A stretch of 64,000 nucleotides of DNA from Saccharothrix ecbatanensis (lineage in GTDB: Bacteria > Actinomycetota > Actinomycetes > Mycobacteriales > Pseudonocardiaceae), in NCBI RefSeq assembly GCF_014205015.1, contig NZ_JACHMO010000001.1, forward strand, positions 1,488,001-1,552,000. The letters run 5' to 3'. The notes under the pieces are model-generated. The model saw only the letters and a program-made list of their open reading frames with translations, had not been told where the DNA came from and did not search any database. Shown here one piece after another: positions 31,070-39,861 of this stretch. Position 1 is the stretch's first letter. Each line of letters begins with the position of its first letter. The translations under genes and the position numbers were made by a program.

Positions 31070-32353
31070 ATGGACCCTGTGACGGCGCAAGCGTGGACGG
31101 CACTCGGCGGCCGACCCGACCTGACCGTGGAGTACCGGACCGCGGGCAACGTGCTCGACGCCCGCCTGCCCGTGCGCGACCTGGCACGCGCCACCGTCGG
31201 GGTGTGCGCGCTCGCGGCAGCGGAACTGTCGGCTCAGCGCAACAAGACGCCGATACCGCCGGTCACAGTGGACGAGGGCGGCGTCGCCACCGCGTTCGTC
31301 AGCGAACGCCACCTGCGGATCGACGGCCGGACCGGTGCCACGTTCGCACCGCTGTCCAGGTTCTGGCGCACCGCCGACGGCTGGGTCCGCACGCACGCCA
31401 ACTACCCGCACCACCGGACCCGCCTGCTCGAAGCCCTCGGCGTCGCGGACGACGCGCTCGAACGCGAACTGGCCGGCAGGCAAGCGCTGGAAGTCCAGGA
31501 AACCGTCTACAACGCGGGCGGGCTGGCTGTCGCGGTCCGGACCGAAGTCGATCAGACCAGACGCGCGCTGGTCGAAACGACGCGCACCGACACCACGAGC
31601 CGACCCCTGCCACCGGCCTCCCGCCCGGCCGAAGGCATCCGCGTCCTCGATCTCACCAGGGTGTTCGCCGGTCCGGTGGCCACCCGCACGCTCGCGTTCC
31701 TCGGCGCGGACGTCCTCCGCGTCGACTCGCCGCACCTCCCGGAAGACCCCGACGCCCACACGGACACCGGTATGGGCAAGCGCTCGACTCTGCTGGACCT
31801 CGCCGGCCGCCACGACCGGCGGACGTTCGACGACCTCCTCGACCAGGCCGACGTCGTCGTCACCGGCTACCGTCCCGGCGCGCTCGACCGCCACGGCTTC
31901 GGAACGCTGCACGAAAGACGCCCCGACCTGGTCATCGCGCAACTCTGCGCCTGGGGCTACACCGGCGAGTGGGCCGACCGGCGCGGGTTCGACAGCCTGG
32001 TCCAAGCCGCCACCGGCATCGCGGCCGTCGAAGGCGCGGACGGGACGCCCGGCGTGCTGCCCGCCCAAGCCCTCGACCACGGCACCGGCTACCTGCTCGC
32101 CGCCGCCGTCCTGCGCGCCCTCACCGAACGGCGAGGCCACCACGTCCGGCTGTCGCTCGCGGGCACCGCGTCCTGGCTCCTGCACGACATCGAACCCTCA
32201 CCCGCCCACGGCGAGTACGACCCCGAACCGTGGCTGGTCGAGACACCTTCGCCCTACGGCACGCTCCGCCACGCCCGCCCGCCGATCGCGCGCGACGGAA
32301 CGTGGGCGCACCCGTCTACGCTCTGGGGCACCGACGAACCGCGCTGGCGCTGA
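31070..32353 (+). CDS. CoA-transferase family III (CaiB/BaiF-like) protein
   Basis: 427 residues from ATG at 31070; no strong Shine-Dalgarno is seen, and the frame upstream is antisense to the P450. Residues ~180-420 carry the family III fold: GIRVLDLTRVFAGPVATRTLAFLGADVLRVDSPH, then MGKRSTLLDLAGRHDR, ADVVVTGYRPGALDRHGFG and RPDLVIAQLCAWGYTG. The catalytic Asp normally found after the second glycine-rich block is not obvious. The N-terminal ~170 residues look like a second, degenerate copy of the fold (LDARLPVRDLARATVGVCALAAAEL), as in two-domain members. The divergent P450 suggests joint action on a CoA-linked or lipid substrate; this is inference. Confidence 0.85.
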   Translation: MDPVTAQAWTALGGRPDLTVEYRTAGNVLDARLPVRDLARATVGVCALAAAELSAQRNKTPIPPVTVDEGGVATAFVSERHLRIDGRTGATFAPLSRFWRTADGWVRTHANYPHHRTRLLEALGVADDALERELAGRQALEVQETVYNAGGLAVAVRTEVDQTRRALVETTRTDTTSRPLPPASRPAEGIRVLDLTRVFAGPVATRTLAFLGADVLRVDSPHLPEDPDAHTDTGMGKRSTLLDLAGRHDRRTFDDLLDQADVVVTGYRPGALDRHGFGTLHERRPDLVIAQLCAWGYTGEWADRRGFDSLVQAATGIAAVEGADGTPGVLPAQALDHGTGYLLAAAVLRALTERRGHHVRLSLAGTASWLLHDIEPSPAHGEYDPEPWLVETPSPYGTLRHARPPIARDGTWAHPSTLWGTDEPRWR

Positions 32354-32452
32354 CCCCCGCCGTCCATTGAGGACGGTCTGTCGACGCGGTCGGTGCTGTG
32401 CTCGTCACAAGCCAAAGTCGACCCGCGTGGTGAGCGGACAAACCCTCCCTGA

Positions 32453-32464
32453 AGTGTTAACACT
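32453..32464. promoter_or_regulatory. Perfect palindrome AGTGTTAACACT
   Basis: A 12-bp perfect palindrome, AT-rich at its centre, in the 186-bp spacer between the CoA-transferase stop and the kinase start (76 bp before GTG 32540). It could be an operator for the kinase or a distal site; no regulator is adjacent. Confidence 0.3.
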
Positions 32465-32539
32465 GAAACGCACGTTCGATGGGTCACTCGATCGGGTACC
32501 CGGCCGTCGCCGGACGTGCGCGCGACGTTGGGAGCACGG

Positions 32540-34018
32540 GTGGAGGACCGCACTATCGCAGGTCGGTACCGGCTGACCGAGAAGATCGGCACTGGCGGGA
32601 TGGGGGTGGTGTGGCGGGCCGAGGACCTGAGGCTCCGTCGCATCGTGGCGGTCAAGGAACTGCTGTCCCGCGCCGGTTTCGACCAGGAGTCGATCGACCG
32701 CGCGGTCCGGGAGGGGCGCATCGCGGCGAGGTTGCAGCACGCCAACGTGATCGCGCTGTACGACGTGGTGGAGCATGACGGCCACCCGTGGCTGGTGATG
32801 GAGTACCTGCCGTCCCGCAGCCTGTCCACGCTGATCAGCGAGCGCGGCGTCCTCCCGCCCGACGAGGTGGCCCGGTTAGGTGTGCAGTTGGCGGCTGGAC
32901 TGGCCGCCGCGCACCGGGCCGAAGTCGTGCACCGGGACGTGAAGCCGGGCAACGTGCTCGTCACCGAGTTCGGCACGGTCAAGGTCACCGACTTCGGCAC
33001 GTCGCGCGCGGTGGGCGAGGCGACCGTCACCGCGTCCGGGATGCTCGTCGGCACACCCGCCTACCTGGCCCCCGAGGTGGCGCGCGGTGGGGCGGGCGGT
33101 TTCCCGGCCGACGTGTTCGCGCTGGGCTCGACCCTGTACGCGGCGGTGGAGGGCGTGCCGCCGTTCGGTCAGGACGGCAACACGATCGCCCTGCTGCACC
33201 GGGTCGCCGACGGCCGGTTCCCGCCGCCCGCCAACGCCGGGCCGTTGACGCCGGTGCTGCTGCGCCTGCTCGACCCGAACCCGGACACCAGGCCGACCAT
33301 GCCCGAAGCGGTGGACATGCTGCGGGACGTGCGGTTCGACGAGACGCCGGCCGTGGCACCGCCGCCCCCGGCCCCGACACCGACCGCCGTGATGACGGCG
33401 CCCGTCGAATCCGCCCCCGTCGACCCGCTGCCCGTCGACCCGCTGCCCACTCCCCAGGAACAGCCCCGACGTGACCGGAAGGCGCTCGTCGCACTCGCCG
33501 TCGTGGCCGTGATCGCCGCCGCGCTGATCGGGTACCTGGTCAGCCGGGGTGAAGGCGGTTCACCGTCGGCAGGCGAGAACACCGGCACCACCACCGAACC
33601 CGCGCAGACGACCGACGCCGCCACCACCGAACCCGCCGACACGACCTCGGAAGAACCGCCGACCACCACGGAAGCGGAAACCACGACCACGACCACGACC
33701 ACGTCCGAGCCACCCGCCGAGGTCGGCCCGGACAAGGCCCTGACCGACTACTACGGCCTCCTCCCGAACGACCTGGAAACCGCCTACAGCCGGCTCACCG
33801 ACCGCTTCAAGGCTCAGCGTGCGCCGAGCTTCGACGCGTACCGGGGGTGGTGGGAGCAGATGAGCGCGGTGAACGTGAACAACGTGCAGGTGGTCGGCCC
33901 GGACCAGGTGTCGGCGTCCGTGTCGTACTCGTTCAAGTCGGGCCGCAACGAGGTGGAGCAGCACGTCTACACGCTGGTCAAGGTCGATGGGCAGTGGGCG
34001 ATCGACGGCCAGCAGTAA
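32540..34018 (+). CDS. Membrane Ser/Thr protein kinase (PknB type) with extracellular sensor
   Basis: 492 residues from GTG at 32540 (GGAG 5 bases upstream); a start at 32516 would add eight residues. The kinase domain (~1-265) has GTGGMG at 17-22, the ATP Lys39, HRDVKPGN with catalytic Asp133, DFG at 151-153 and the APE-like PAYLAPEVAR. A Pro-rich juxtamembrane linker (PPPPAPTPTAVM, PVDPLPVDPLP) leads to one transmembrane helix (~318-340). Outside lies a Thr-rich stretch (TTTEPAQTTDAATTEPADTT, TTTTTTTTSEPP) and a ~95-residue domain (KALTDYYGLLPNDLETAYSRLTDRFKAQ ... VYTLVKVDGQWAIDG) resembling NTF2-like folds. No PASTA repeats are present. Ligand and targets unknown. Confidence 0.94.
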   Translation: MEDRTIAGRYRLTEKIGTGGMGVVWRAEDLRLRRIVAVKELLSRAGFDQESIDRAVREGRIAARLQHANVIALYDVVEHDGHPWLVMEYLPSRSLSTLISERGVLPPDEVARLGVQLAAGLAAAHRAEVVHRDVKPGNVLVTEFGTVKVTDFGTSRAVGEATVTASGMLVGTPAYLAPEVARGGAGGFPADVFALGSTLYAAVEGVPPFGQDGNTIALLHRVADGRFPPPANAGPLTPVLLRLLDPNPDTRPTMPEAVDMLRDVRFDETPAVAPPPPAPTPTAVMTAPVESAPVDPLPVDPLPTPQEQPRRDRKALVALAVVAVIAAALIGYLVSRGEGGSPSAGENTGTTTEPAQTTDAATTEPADTTSEEPPTTTEAETTTTTTTTSEPPAEVGPDKALTDYYGLLPNDLETAYSRLTDRFKAQRAPSFDAYRGWWEQMSAVNVNNVQVVGPDQVSASVSYSFKSGRNEVEQHVYTLVKVDGQWAIDGQQ

Positions 34019-34035
34019 GCCCGGTCGCTCCGTCC

Positions 34036-34203
34036 TCACTCGAGGTACAGGCGGTAACCCCGGGCAACTGCCCGGAAGCCCAGTGACTCGTAGAAGGCAT
34101 GCGCGGCTTCGCGGCTGTCTCGCGATTGAGCCTGCACGAGTTGTCGTCTCGGCGGACGTGGTGCGTCCCGCAGTACGGCACTGTCGAACGCGTTTTCGCC
34201 CGG
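34036..34203 (-). pseudogene. C-terminal remnant of a GNAT acetyltransferase
   Basis: The minus strand reads open from a stop at 34204-34206 down to a stop at 34036, giving 55 residues with no good start. It ends QSRDSREAAHAFYESLGFRA then VARGYRLYLE, the classical last helix and strand of a GNAT N-acetyltransferase (AHxFYExLGF). The N-terminal two thirds of the enzyme, including the acetyl-CoA loop, are missing; the adjoining DNA is the start of the M28 peptidase gene on the other strand. Best read as a decayed gene remnant replaced by the peptidase gene. Confidence 0.6.
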
Positions 34204-34216
34204 TTAAGGTCTCCCG

Positions 34217-36415
34217 ATGATCGTCCGGCGGATGTGGGTGGCGGCACTGCTCGCGGTGATCGCCGGGGTGGGTGCGCTGGCGGTGCTGGCGTTCCGACCG
34301 CCCGCGCCCGTGGCGGACGCGGCGGCGGGCGAGTTCGCCGCCGGACGTGCCGAGCAGCACTTGGCCGCGATCGCCCAACGACCCCACCCGATCGGGTCGG
34401 CCGACAACGCGCGGGTTCGTGAGCACATCGCCGACACCGCCCGCGGCTTCGGCGCCGAGGTGACGGTGGAGTCCGACGACGTCGTGCAGCCGTGGCGCGA
34501 CGTGGTCCGCGTGGCCACCGCGCACAACGTCGTCGCACGCGTGCCCGGCACGGACCCGTCAGTGAGCGGCGGCAAGGCGTTGATGCTGGTCGCGCACTAC
34601 GACTCGGTGCCCACCGGTCCGGGCGCGGCGGATGACGGCGCGGCGGTCGCGGCGATGTTGGAGACCTTGCGCGTGCTCCGAACCGCCGACGTGCGCAACG
34701 ACGTCGTGTTCCTGTTCACGGACGGGGAGGAGTTCGGGACGCTCGGTGCGGAGGCGTACGTGCGGCGGCACGGCGTCGATGGGCTCGGTGCGGTGCTGAA
34801 CTGGGAGGCGCGGGGGAGCGGCGGGCCGGTGTGGATGTTCCAGACCGGCGCCGACAACGGGCCGCTGGTGGAGGCGTTCGGTGCTTCGAGCAGTCGGCCC
34901 ATCGCGAACTCGATGGCCTCCGAGGTCTACCGGCGGATGCCCAACTACAGCGATTTCACCGTGTTCCTGAACGCCGGGGCGCGCGGGCTGAACAGCGCGT
35001 TCATCGACGACGTGCGCGACTACCACTCGCCCTACGACGACCTGGAGCGGCTCGATCGCGGCAGCCTCCAGCACCACGGCGAGACGATGGTCGGACTGGT
35101 CAGGGCGCTGGGGGACCGGGACCTGCGGGCCGGTGATGGCAACGCCGTCTACTTCGACCTGTTCTCCCGTGTGCTGGTGCACTACCCGACGTGGTTGGCG
35201 GTGGTGCTTGCCGTTCTGACGGTGGCGGGGCTGGCACTTGGTGTCCGAAGTGGACGGTTGCGGCTGCGGGCCGTGTTCGCGGTCGCCGGGGTGGCGGTCG
35301 GGGCGGTGGTCGTGGCCGGCGCCTTGTCGTTCGGGTTGTGGGCGCTGGTGACGGCGGTACGGCCGGGGTTGGCTTTCCTGGCGTTGTCGGAGCCGTACGA
35401 GCGTGGCTGGTTCGTCGCCGGGTTCCTGGCGGTAGGGCTGGCGGTGCTGTTCGCGGCGGTCCGGGTGGTGCGGCGGTGGTCGTCGGCCGAGGTGATCGCC
35501 GGGGTGTTGGCGCTGACCGCTGTGCTGCTGGTGGCTACGACGGTGGCGGCTCCGGGTGTCGGGTTCTTGTTCCAGTGGACGTTGCTACTCGGCCTGCCCG
35601 CGTTGTGGATGCCCCGACTGGCGTTCCTCCCGCCACTCGTCGCCGCCGCGATCTTCCCGCCGTTGGTGGGCACGCTGATGGTGGCGCTGGGGATGCCGTT
35701 GAGTGCCGTGGGTGTGGTGTTCGCGCTGCTAGCGGGCGTGCTGCTGATGCCGTTGCTGTCCTCGCTGCCGCGTCCCGGGACTGTTTCGGCCGGGGTCGCC
35801 GTGGTGGCGGTGGCGTTGCTGGCGGTGGGCACGGTGCGGTTCGGCTTCGACCCCGACGAGCCGCGCCCCAACTCGCTGATCTACCTGCTGGACACCGGAA
35901 CGGGCCGGGCCGACTGGCTCTCCGCCGATCCCGCGCCTGATCCGTGGACTTCGCGCGTGCTGGGGGAGAACCCGGAACGGGTGACGTTGACCGACGTCTA
36001 CCCGATGCTGGACGACCCGCTGATGCGCGCCGCCGCGCCGAGCCTCGCCCTGCCGGCGCCCACCGCGACCGTTGTCGAGGCCACCGAAGGCGACGTGCGC
36101 ACAGTCCGATTCCGCGTCACGCCCACTGCCTCCGCGTGGCGGACCCAGGTGACGTTGTCGGACCGGCGGGCCTGCCGGTTCGGCGAAGTGGACCTCCCCG
36201 GCGCCACGCTGGAGCTGTACGGACCGACGAGCCGTGAGATCACCTGCGACCTGGACCCCGGCACACCGCTGGAGGTGGCCGTAGCCGACCACTGGATCGG
36301 CCTGCCCGCCGAGGCGTCGTCCCTGGTCGGCCCACGTCCGGCGGACACCATGCCGGTCCAGTCCGGCAACCGCCCCTACGACGCCGCTTTGGTCCGTGCC
36401 ACGTTCCGGCTCTAG
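34217..36415 (+). CDS. M28-family membrane metallopeptidase
   Basis: 732 residues. A signal-anchor helix (~5-27) leads to an extracellular M28 domain (~40-310) with zinc and catalytic residues LVAHYDSVPTGPGAADDGAA (His127, Asp129, Asp139/140), FLFTDGEEFGTLGAEAYV (Glu171/172), and NYSDFTVF near 250. About six to nine transmembrane helices follow (~325-550: WLAVVLAVLTVAGLALGV, AVGAVVVAGALSFGLWALV, and others). A C-terminal extracellular beta domain (~560-732) ends with two spaced cysteines (RACRFGEV, ITCDLDPG). The layout is that of Fxna/ERMP1-like peptidases, proposed to trim peptides at the membrane. Peptide substrate unknown. A GNAT remnant lies just upstream on the other strand. Confidence 0.9.
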   Translation: MIVRRMWVAALLAVIAGVGALAVLAFRPPAPVADAAAGEFAAGRAEQHLAAIAQRPHPIGSADNARVREHIADTARGFGAEVTVESDDVVQPWRDVVRVATAHNVVARVPGTDPSVSGGKALMLVAHYDSVPTGPGAADDGAAVAAMLETLRVLRTADVRNDVVFLFTDGEEFGTLGAEAYVRRHGVDGLGAVLNWEARGSGGPVWMFQTGADNGPLVEAFGASSSRPIANSMASEVYRRMPNYSDFTVFLNAGARGLNSAFIDDVRDYHSPYDDLERLDRGSLQHHGETMVGLVRALGDRDLRAGDGNAVYFDLFSRVLVHYPTWLAVVLAVLTVAGLALGVRSGRLRLRAVFAVAGVAVGAVVVAGALSFGLWALVTAVRPGLAFLALSEPYERGWFVAGFLAVGLAVLFAAVRVVRRWSSAEVIAGVLALTAVLLVATTVAAPGVGFLFQWTLLLGLPALWMPRLAFLPPLVAAAIFPPLVGTLMVALGMPLSAVGVVFALLAGVLLMPLLSSLPRPGTVSAGVAVVAVALLAVGTVRFGFDPDEPRPNSLIYLLDTGTGRADWLSADPAPDPWTSRVLGENPERVTLTDVYPMLDDPLMRAAAPSLALPAPTATVVEATEGDVRTVRFRVTPTASAWRTQVTLSDRRACRFGEVDLPGATLELYGPTSREITCDLDPGTPLEVAVADHWIGLPAEASSLVGPRPADTMPVQSGNRPYDAALVRATFRL

Positions 36416-36421
36416 TCGCGG

Positions 36422-37864
36422 TCAACAGCCGGCGCGGTCGAGCAGTCGCGTCATCGCCTCGGTCGGCAGGGCGGGGGCAGCGGCTGCGGCCTTCACCACG
36501 GTGGGATCGTCGTCGTCCAGCAGGCGTTCGGCGTCCGCCGGCAGCAGGTTCGGGTGCCCTGCCGCCGTGCAGCGAACCCGGACGTCGGGATCCCTGGTCA
36601 GCTCGGAGACGATCGGATCGGGCAACGCGGGACTGCCCAGGGTGTACCTGCGCCGCTGTGGGTCCGGGTCGGTGCTCAGCCGGACCAGGGCCTCCGACGG
36701 GAAGTTCGGGTGCTCGACCAGCAACGGCCGGTACCTCTCGTTTTCCCCGTGTTCGAGGAGCATCCGTTCGAGCACAGCGCCGGGGGTGTCGGGTCGGAAC
36801 GTGGCCATCAGGCGGACGCCGGCGTCCTCGTCGCGGTCGAGGACGTCGAACGCCTCGGGCGGCAGGTCGTCGCAGCGCGCGAGCTCGATTCGGAACGCCG
36901 GGATCGGCGAGTGGAGGTAGTGCAACCGTTCCGGCACGGGAAGCGCGCGCAGCCAGTCGATCCTGATCTGGATCAACATCGACAGCGCGGTCGACGCCCC
37001 GCGGAACGGGCCTTGCTCCTCGGCTTCCGCCTGTAGTCGCCGGTACAGCCGTTCGCGTTCGTCGTCCGTGACGTCCTGCCGCACGATCACCCACGCCCGC
37101 ACCAACTCGCTGGGATCACGGGCCAGTTCGTCACGCATCGCGGCCGGCAGCGTCGGGTTCAACGCGAGTTCCGCGCGCACCTCTTCGTCGTCCACCGCCA
37201 TGCACTCGGCCGCGATCTCCGGCGTGAGCACCGCGTACGACAACACGGCTCCTCGCGTGGCGGGATCTGCCAACAGGCGTTCGTGCAGGTCGTCGGGTGC
37301 CCGGCCGTGCGGGTATCCCGCCACGGACGCGCGGACGTCCGGGTCGGGGTCGGTCGACAACGCCCGCCGAACGTCCTCGGGCATACCCGCCCATGACCGA
37401 CCTACCGCGTGACGCAGCCGCGGATCGGGGCTGCGCGCCAACTCCGCCAACCGTGCGTCCTTCGCCGCGTCGGTCAACGCCGCAGACGCCGCCGACCCAG
37501 CCGAGCCCGCCGCTCGTGTCCACCCCGCAACCTGGAGGAGCTCGTCAACCGACATGTGCGCAGACCCGTCGAGCATCCGCTCGATGTACCGCCGTCGAGC
37601 GTCACGCACCTCAGGATTCCGGTGCTCCGCGATCATCCGCAGCACGGCGTCCGAGACCCTCCCGTAGGCATCGTCCAACGCCAGGGCGACGGTTGAGTCG
37701 CCGGTGTCCAGCAGCCGCTCCGCCAACGCGTCCGGCATCACCCGCTGCCGCCACGCCATTACCTTCGCCGCCACGGGCACCGGCACGAGTCGCATCAGCA
37801 CGTCCAACGGCGCCGACGGGTTCCCCGCCAACCCGACCAACGCTTGTTCCAGCGTCTTGTCCAC
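36422..37864 (-). CDS. Leucine-rich-repeat-variant (LRV/HEAT-like) protein
   Basis: 480 residues, cytoplasmic. It is built from about 15 helical repeats of ~24 residues with the pattern LARSPDPRLRHAVG, LSTDPDPDVRASVAGYP, LALNPTLPAAMRDELARDP, LVEHPNFPSEALVRLSTDPDPQRRRYTL and LTRDPDVRVRCTAAGHPNLL, the typical L-x-x-DP-D/N-x-x-V/LR pattern of LRV proteins in actinomycetes. The fold is a curved solenoid for protein-protein contact. No catalytic motif is seen. It converges with the M28 gene (7 bp apart) and precedes a methyltransferase gene on the same strand, so they may be co-expressed. Partner unknown. Confidence 0.88.
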   Translation of the reverse strand: MDKTLEQALVGLAGNPSAPLDVLMRLVPVPVAAKVMAWRQRVMPDALAERLLDTGDSTVALALDDAYGRVSDAVLRMIAEHRNPEVRDARRRYIERMLDGSAHMSVDELLQVAGWTRAAGSAGSAASAALTDAAKDARLAELARSPDPRLRHAVGRSWAGMPEDVRRALSTDPDPDVRASVAGYPHGRAPDDLHERLLADPATRGAVLSYAVLTPEIAAECMAVDDEEVRAELALNPTLPAAMRDELARDPSELVRAWVIVRQDVTDDERERLYRRLQAEAEEQGPFRGASTALSMLIQIRIDWLRALPVPERLHYLHSPIPAFRIELARCDDLPPEAFDVLDRDEDAGVRLMATFRPDTPGAVLERMLLEHGENERYRPLLVEHPNFPSEALVRLSTDPDPQRRRYTLGSPALPDPIVSELTRDPDVRVRCTAAGHPNLLPADAERLLDDDDPTVVKAAAAAPALPTEAMTRLLDRAGC

Positions 37865-37915
37865 CCGCGCCGCACCCCCACGTGACCGTCCTGATCACCA
37901 TGCCAGTCCAGTCCG

Positions 37916-38608
37916 TTAACGCGGACGCACGGCCCTCATCCACAGGTGCCAGGGGATCGTGTCGTCATTGACCTGCGGTTCCCGAAGGGCCTCGATGAGC
38001 AGGCCGGAGTCTTCCAAGGCCGTCGTGTAGGCGCTCAGCGGGTGGTTCCACCCGGTGAACTTCATCCGCATCCCGTCCCGCTCCACCTCCTCCTCGAAGC
38101 GGTGACGTCCGAAGTAGGGGCGGTCGAGGACGAACAGGCCGTCCTGGCGGCTGCCGGTGTTGGTGATCGGATGGGTGATCGACAGGCAGAGCCTGCCGCC
38201 CGGCTCGAGCACCCGGCCGATCTCGCTGACGGTGCCCGGCAGGTCGTCGACGTCCATCAGCACGTTGTAGGCGATGACGAGGTCGAAGCTGTCGTCCGGG
38301 AAGGGGAGGTCGGCCGAATCGGCCGTCAGGTACCGCCCCTCGGAGTCGGCCTGCCGTGCCGCTTCCAGCAGTGTGGGCGACGCGTCGATGCCGGTGACCC
38401 GGTGCCCTCGTTCGACGAGGTCGCGCGACACCCGGCCCTCGCCGCAGCCGAGGTCGAGGGTGGCTCGGCCGGCGGTCGGCACCAGCCCGAAGAACGCGTC
38501 GCGATAGCGCCAGTACGAGTCGAAGCCGGGTTTGCGCACCCAGGCGATCCAGTTCCGCGCCTGCTCTTCCCAGTCCTGCCCGGCGGCGGTCAGTGCCTTC
38601 TCGGTCAT
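37916..38608 (-). CDS. Class I SAM-dependent methyltransferase
   Basis: 230 residues from ATG at 38608, with AGGAG about 8 bases upstream. The Rossmann motifs are ATLDLGCGEGRVSRDLVERGHRVTGIDASPTLL (I), LTADSADLPFPDDSFDLVIAYNVLMDVDDL (II/III) and EPGGRLCLSITHP (post-III), as in the Methyltransf_11/25 group. The substrate is unknown; the FTGWNHPLSAYTTALEDSGL block is of the type seen in small-molecule methylases. The upstream side abuts the left end of the TnpB element (from ~38620), so its promoter must lie in, or be replaced by, that element. Confidence 0.9.
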   Translation of the reverse strand: MTEKALTAAGQDWEEQARNWIAWVRKPGFDSYWRYRDAFFGLVPTAGRATLDLGCGEGRVSRDLVERGHRVTGIDASPTLLEAARQADSEGRYLTADSADLPFPDDSFDLVIAYNVLMDVDDLPGTVSEIGRVLEPGGRLCLSITHPITNTGSRQDGLFVLDRPYFGRHRFEEEVERDGMRMKFTGWNHPLSAYTTALEDSGLLIEALREPQVNDDTIPWHLWMRAVRPR

Positions 38609-38712
38609 CTGCGCTCCTGTCGGTGGATACCCAGGCGTTCACGCCGGGGAGGAAACCGATGCTTTTGCCCGCATTGGCAAGGTTGACTCGCTGGATTGCT
38701 AATGTGTAGGGC

Positions 38713-39861
38713 ATGTCGTCGGTGTCGGTGGTGAAGCGGGCGTTCCGGTACCGCTTTTATCCGACCCCGGCGCAGGAAGTGGAGTTGTTGCGCACGTTCG
38801 GGTGTGTGCGTCTGGTGTACAACCGGGCGTTGGAGGCCCGCACGGCGGCGTGGTACGGCGAGCGGCGCCGGGTGAACTATGTGCAGACGTCGGCGTTGTT
38901 GACGGAGTGGAAGAAGACCGACGGGTTGGGGTTTCTCAACGAGGTGTCGTCGGTGCCGTTGCAGCAGTCGTTGCGGCACTTGCAGTCGGCGTTCGCGGCG
39001 TTCTGGGAGAAGCGGTCCCGCTATCCGAGGTTCAAGTCCCGTAAGCGGGGCAGGGCGTCGGCGGAGTACACCCGGTCGGCGTTCCGCTGGCGCGACGGCC
39101 GGTTGACGTTGGCGAAGATGGACGGGCCGTTGGACGTCGTGTGGTCGAGGCCGTTGCCCGAGGGTGCCGAGCCGTCCACGGTGACGGTGTCGCGTGACCC
39201 GGCCGGACGGTGGCACGTGTCGATCCTGGTCGAGACCACCGTCGCCCACGCCCCACCCGTCGACCGTGTGGTGGGTGTCGACGCCGGGATCACCTCCCTG
39301 CTCACTCTCTCGACCGGGGAGAAGATCACCAACCCGGGGCACGAGCGGCGGGATCGGGAACGGCTGGCCCGCGGGCAGCGGGCGTTGGCCCGCAAGGAGA
39401 AGGGTTCCGCGAACCGGGTGAAGGCGCGGTTGCGGGTGGCGCGTGTCCATGCCCGTATCGCCGATCGTCGGCGGGATTTGTTGCACAAGTTGACCACTCG
39501 ACTCGTCCGGGAGAACCAACTGGTCGTGATCGAGGATCTGGCGGTCCGCAACATGCTGCGCAACAGGTCGTTGGCCCGCGCCATTTCCGACGCGGGCTGG
39601 TCGGAGTTGCGGTCGATGCTGGAGTACAAGTGCGACTGGTACGGCCGGGACCTGGTCGTGGTGGACCGGTGGTTTCCCTCCAGCAAGACCTGTTCGCACT
39701 GCGGGCACCTGCTCGACCTGCTGCCGCTGCGGGTGCGGGAGTGGACGTGCCCCGGTTGCGGGGTTTCGCACGATCGCGATGTGAACGCCGCGCGTAACAT
39801 CCTGGCCGCCGGGCGGGCGGTCGCAGCCTGTGGAGCCGGGGTAAGACCGACCCGACGCTAG
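38713..39861 (+). CDS. tnpB: RNA-guided endonuclease TnpB (IS200/IS605)
   Basis: 382 residues. The N-terminal domain begins KRAFRYRFYPTPAQEVELLR and includes VYNRALEARTAAW. The RuvC nuclease residues are intact: Asp190 in VGVDAGITSLL, Glu274 in VVIEDLAVRNM and Asp354 (or 356) in HDRDVNAARNIL. A zinc ribbon CSHCGHLLDLLP...CPGCG (Cys327, 330, 346, 349) sits between the last two. This is the TnpB layout: an omega-RNA-guided DNA nuclease that cuts target DNA beside a short motif and favours retention of the element. No TnpA transposase is adjacent. The long open frame on the opposite strand is only a shadow. The ORF overlaps the start of the guide-RNA end. Confidence 0.96.
   Translation: MSSVSVVKRAFRYRFYPTPAQEVELLRTFGCVRLVYNRALEARTAAWYGERRRVNYVQTSALLTEWKKTDGLGFLNEVSSVPLQQSLRHLQSAFAAFWEKRSRYPRFKSRKRGRASAEYTRSAFRWRDGRLTLAKMDGPLDVVWSRPLPEGAEPSTVTVSRDPAGRWHVSILVETTVAHAPPVDRVVGVDAGITSLLTLSTGEKITNPGHERRDRERLARGQRALARKEKGSANRVKARLRVARVHARIADRRRDLLHKLTTRLVRENQLVVIEDLAVRNMLRNRSLARAISDAGWSELRSMLEYKCDWYGRDLVVVDRWFPSSKTCSHCGHLLDLLPLRVREWTCPGCGVSHDRDVNAARNILAAGRAVAACGAGVRPTRR

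Noticed and set aside
29837..32185. 782-codon minus-strand frame fused to the P450
   Set aside because: The part beyond 31006 is antisense to the CoA-transferase-like gene. P450 proteins of this class start at a motif like DYPIARRPGFDP, matching the ATG at 31006.
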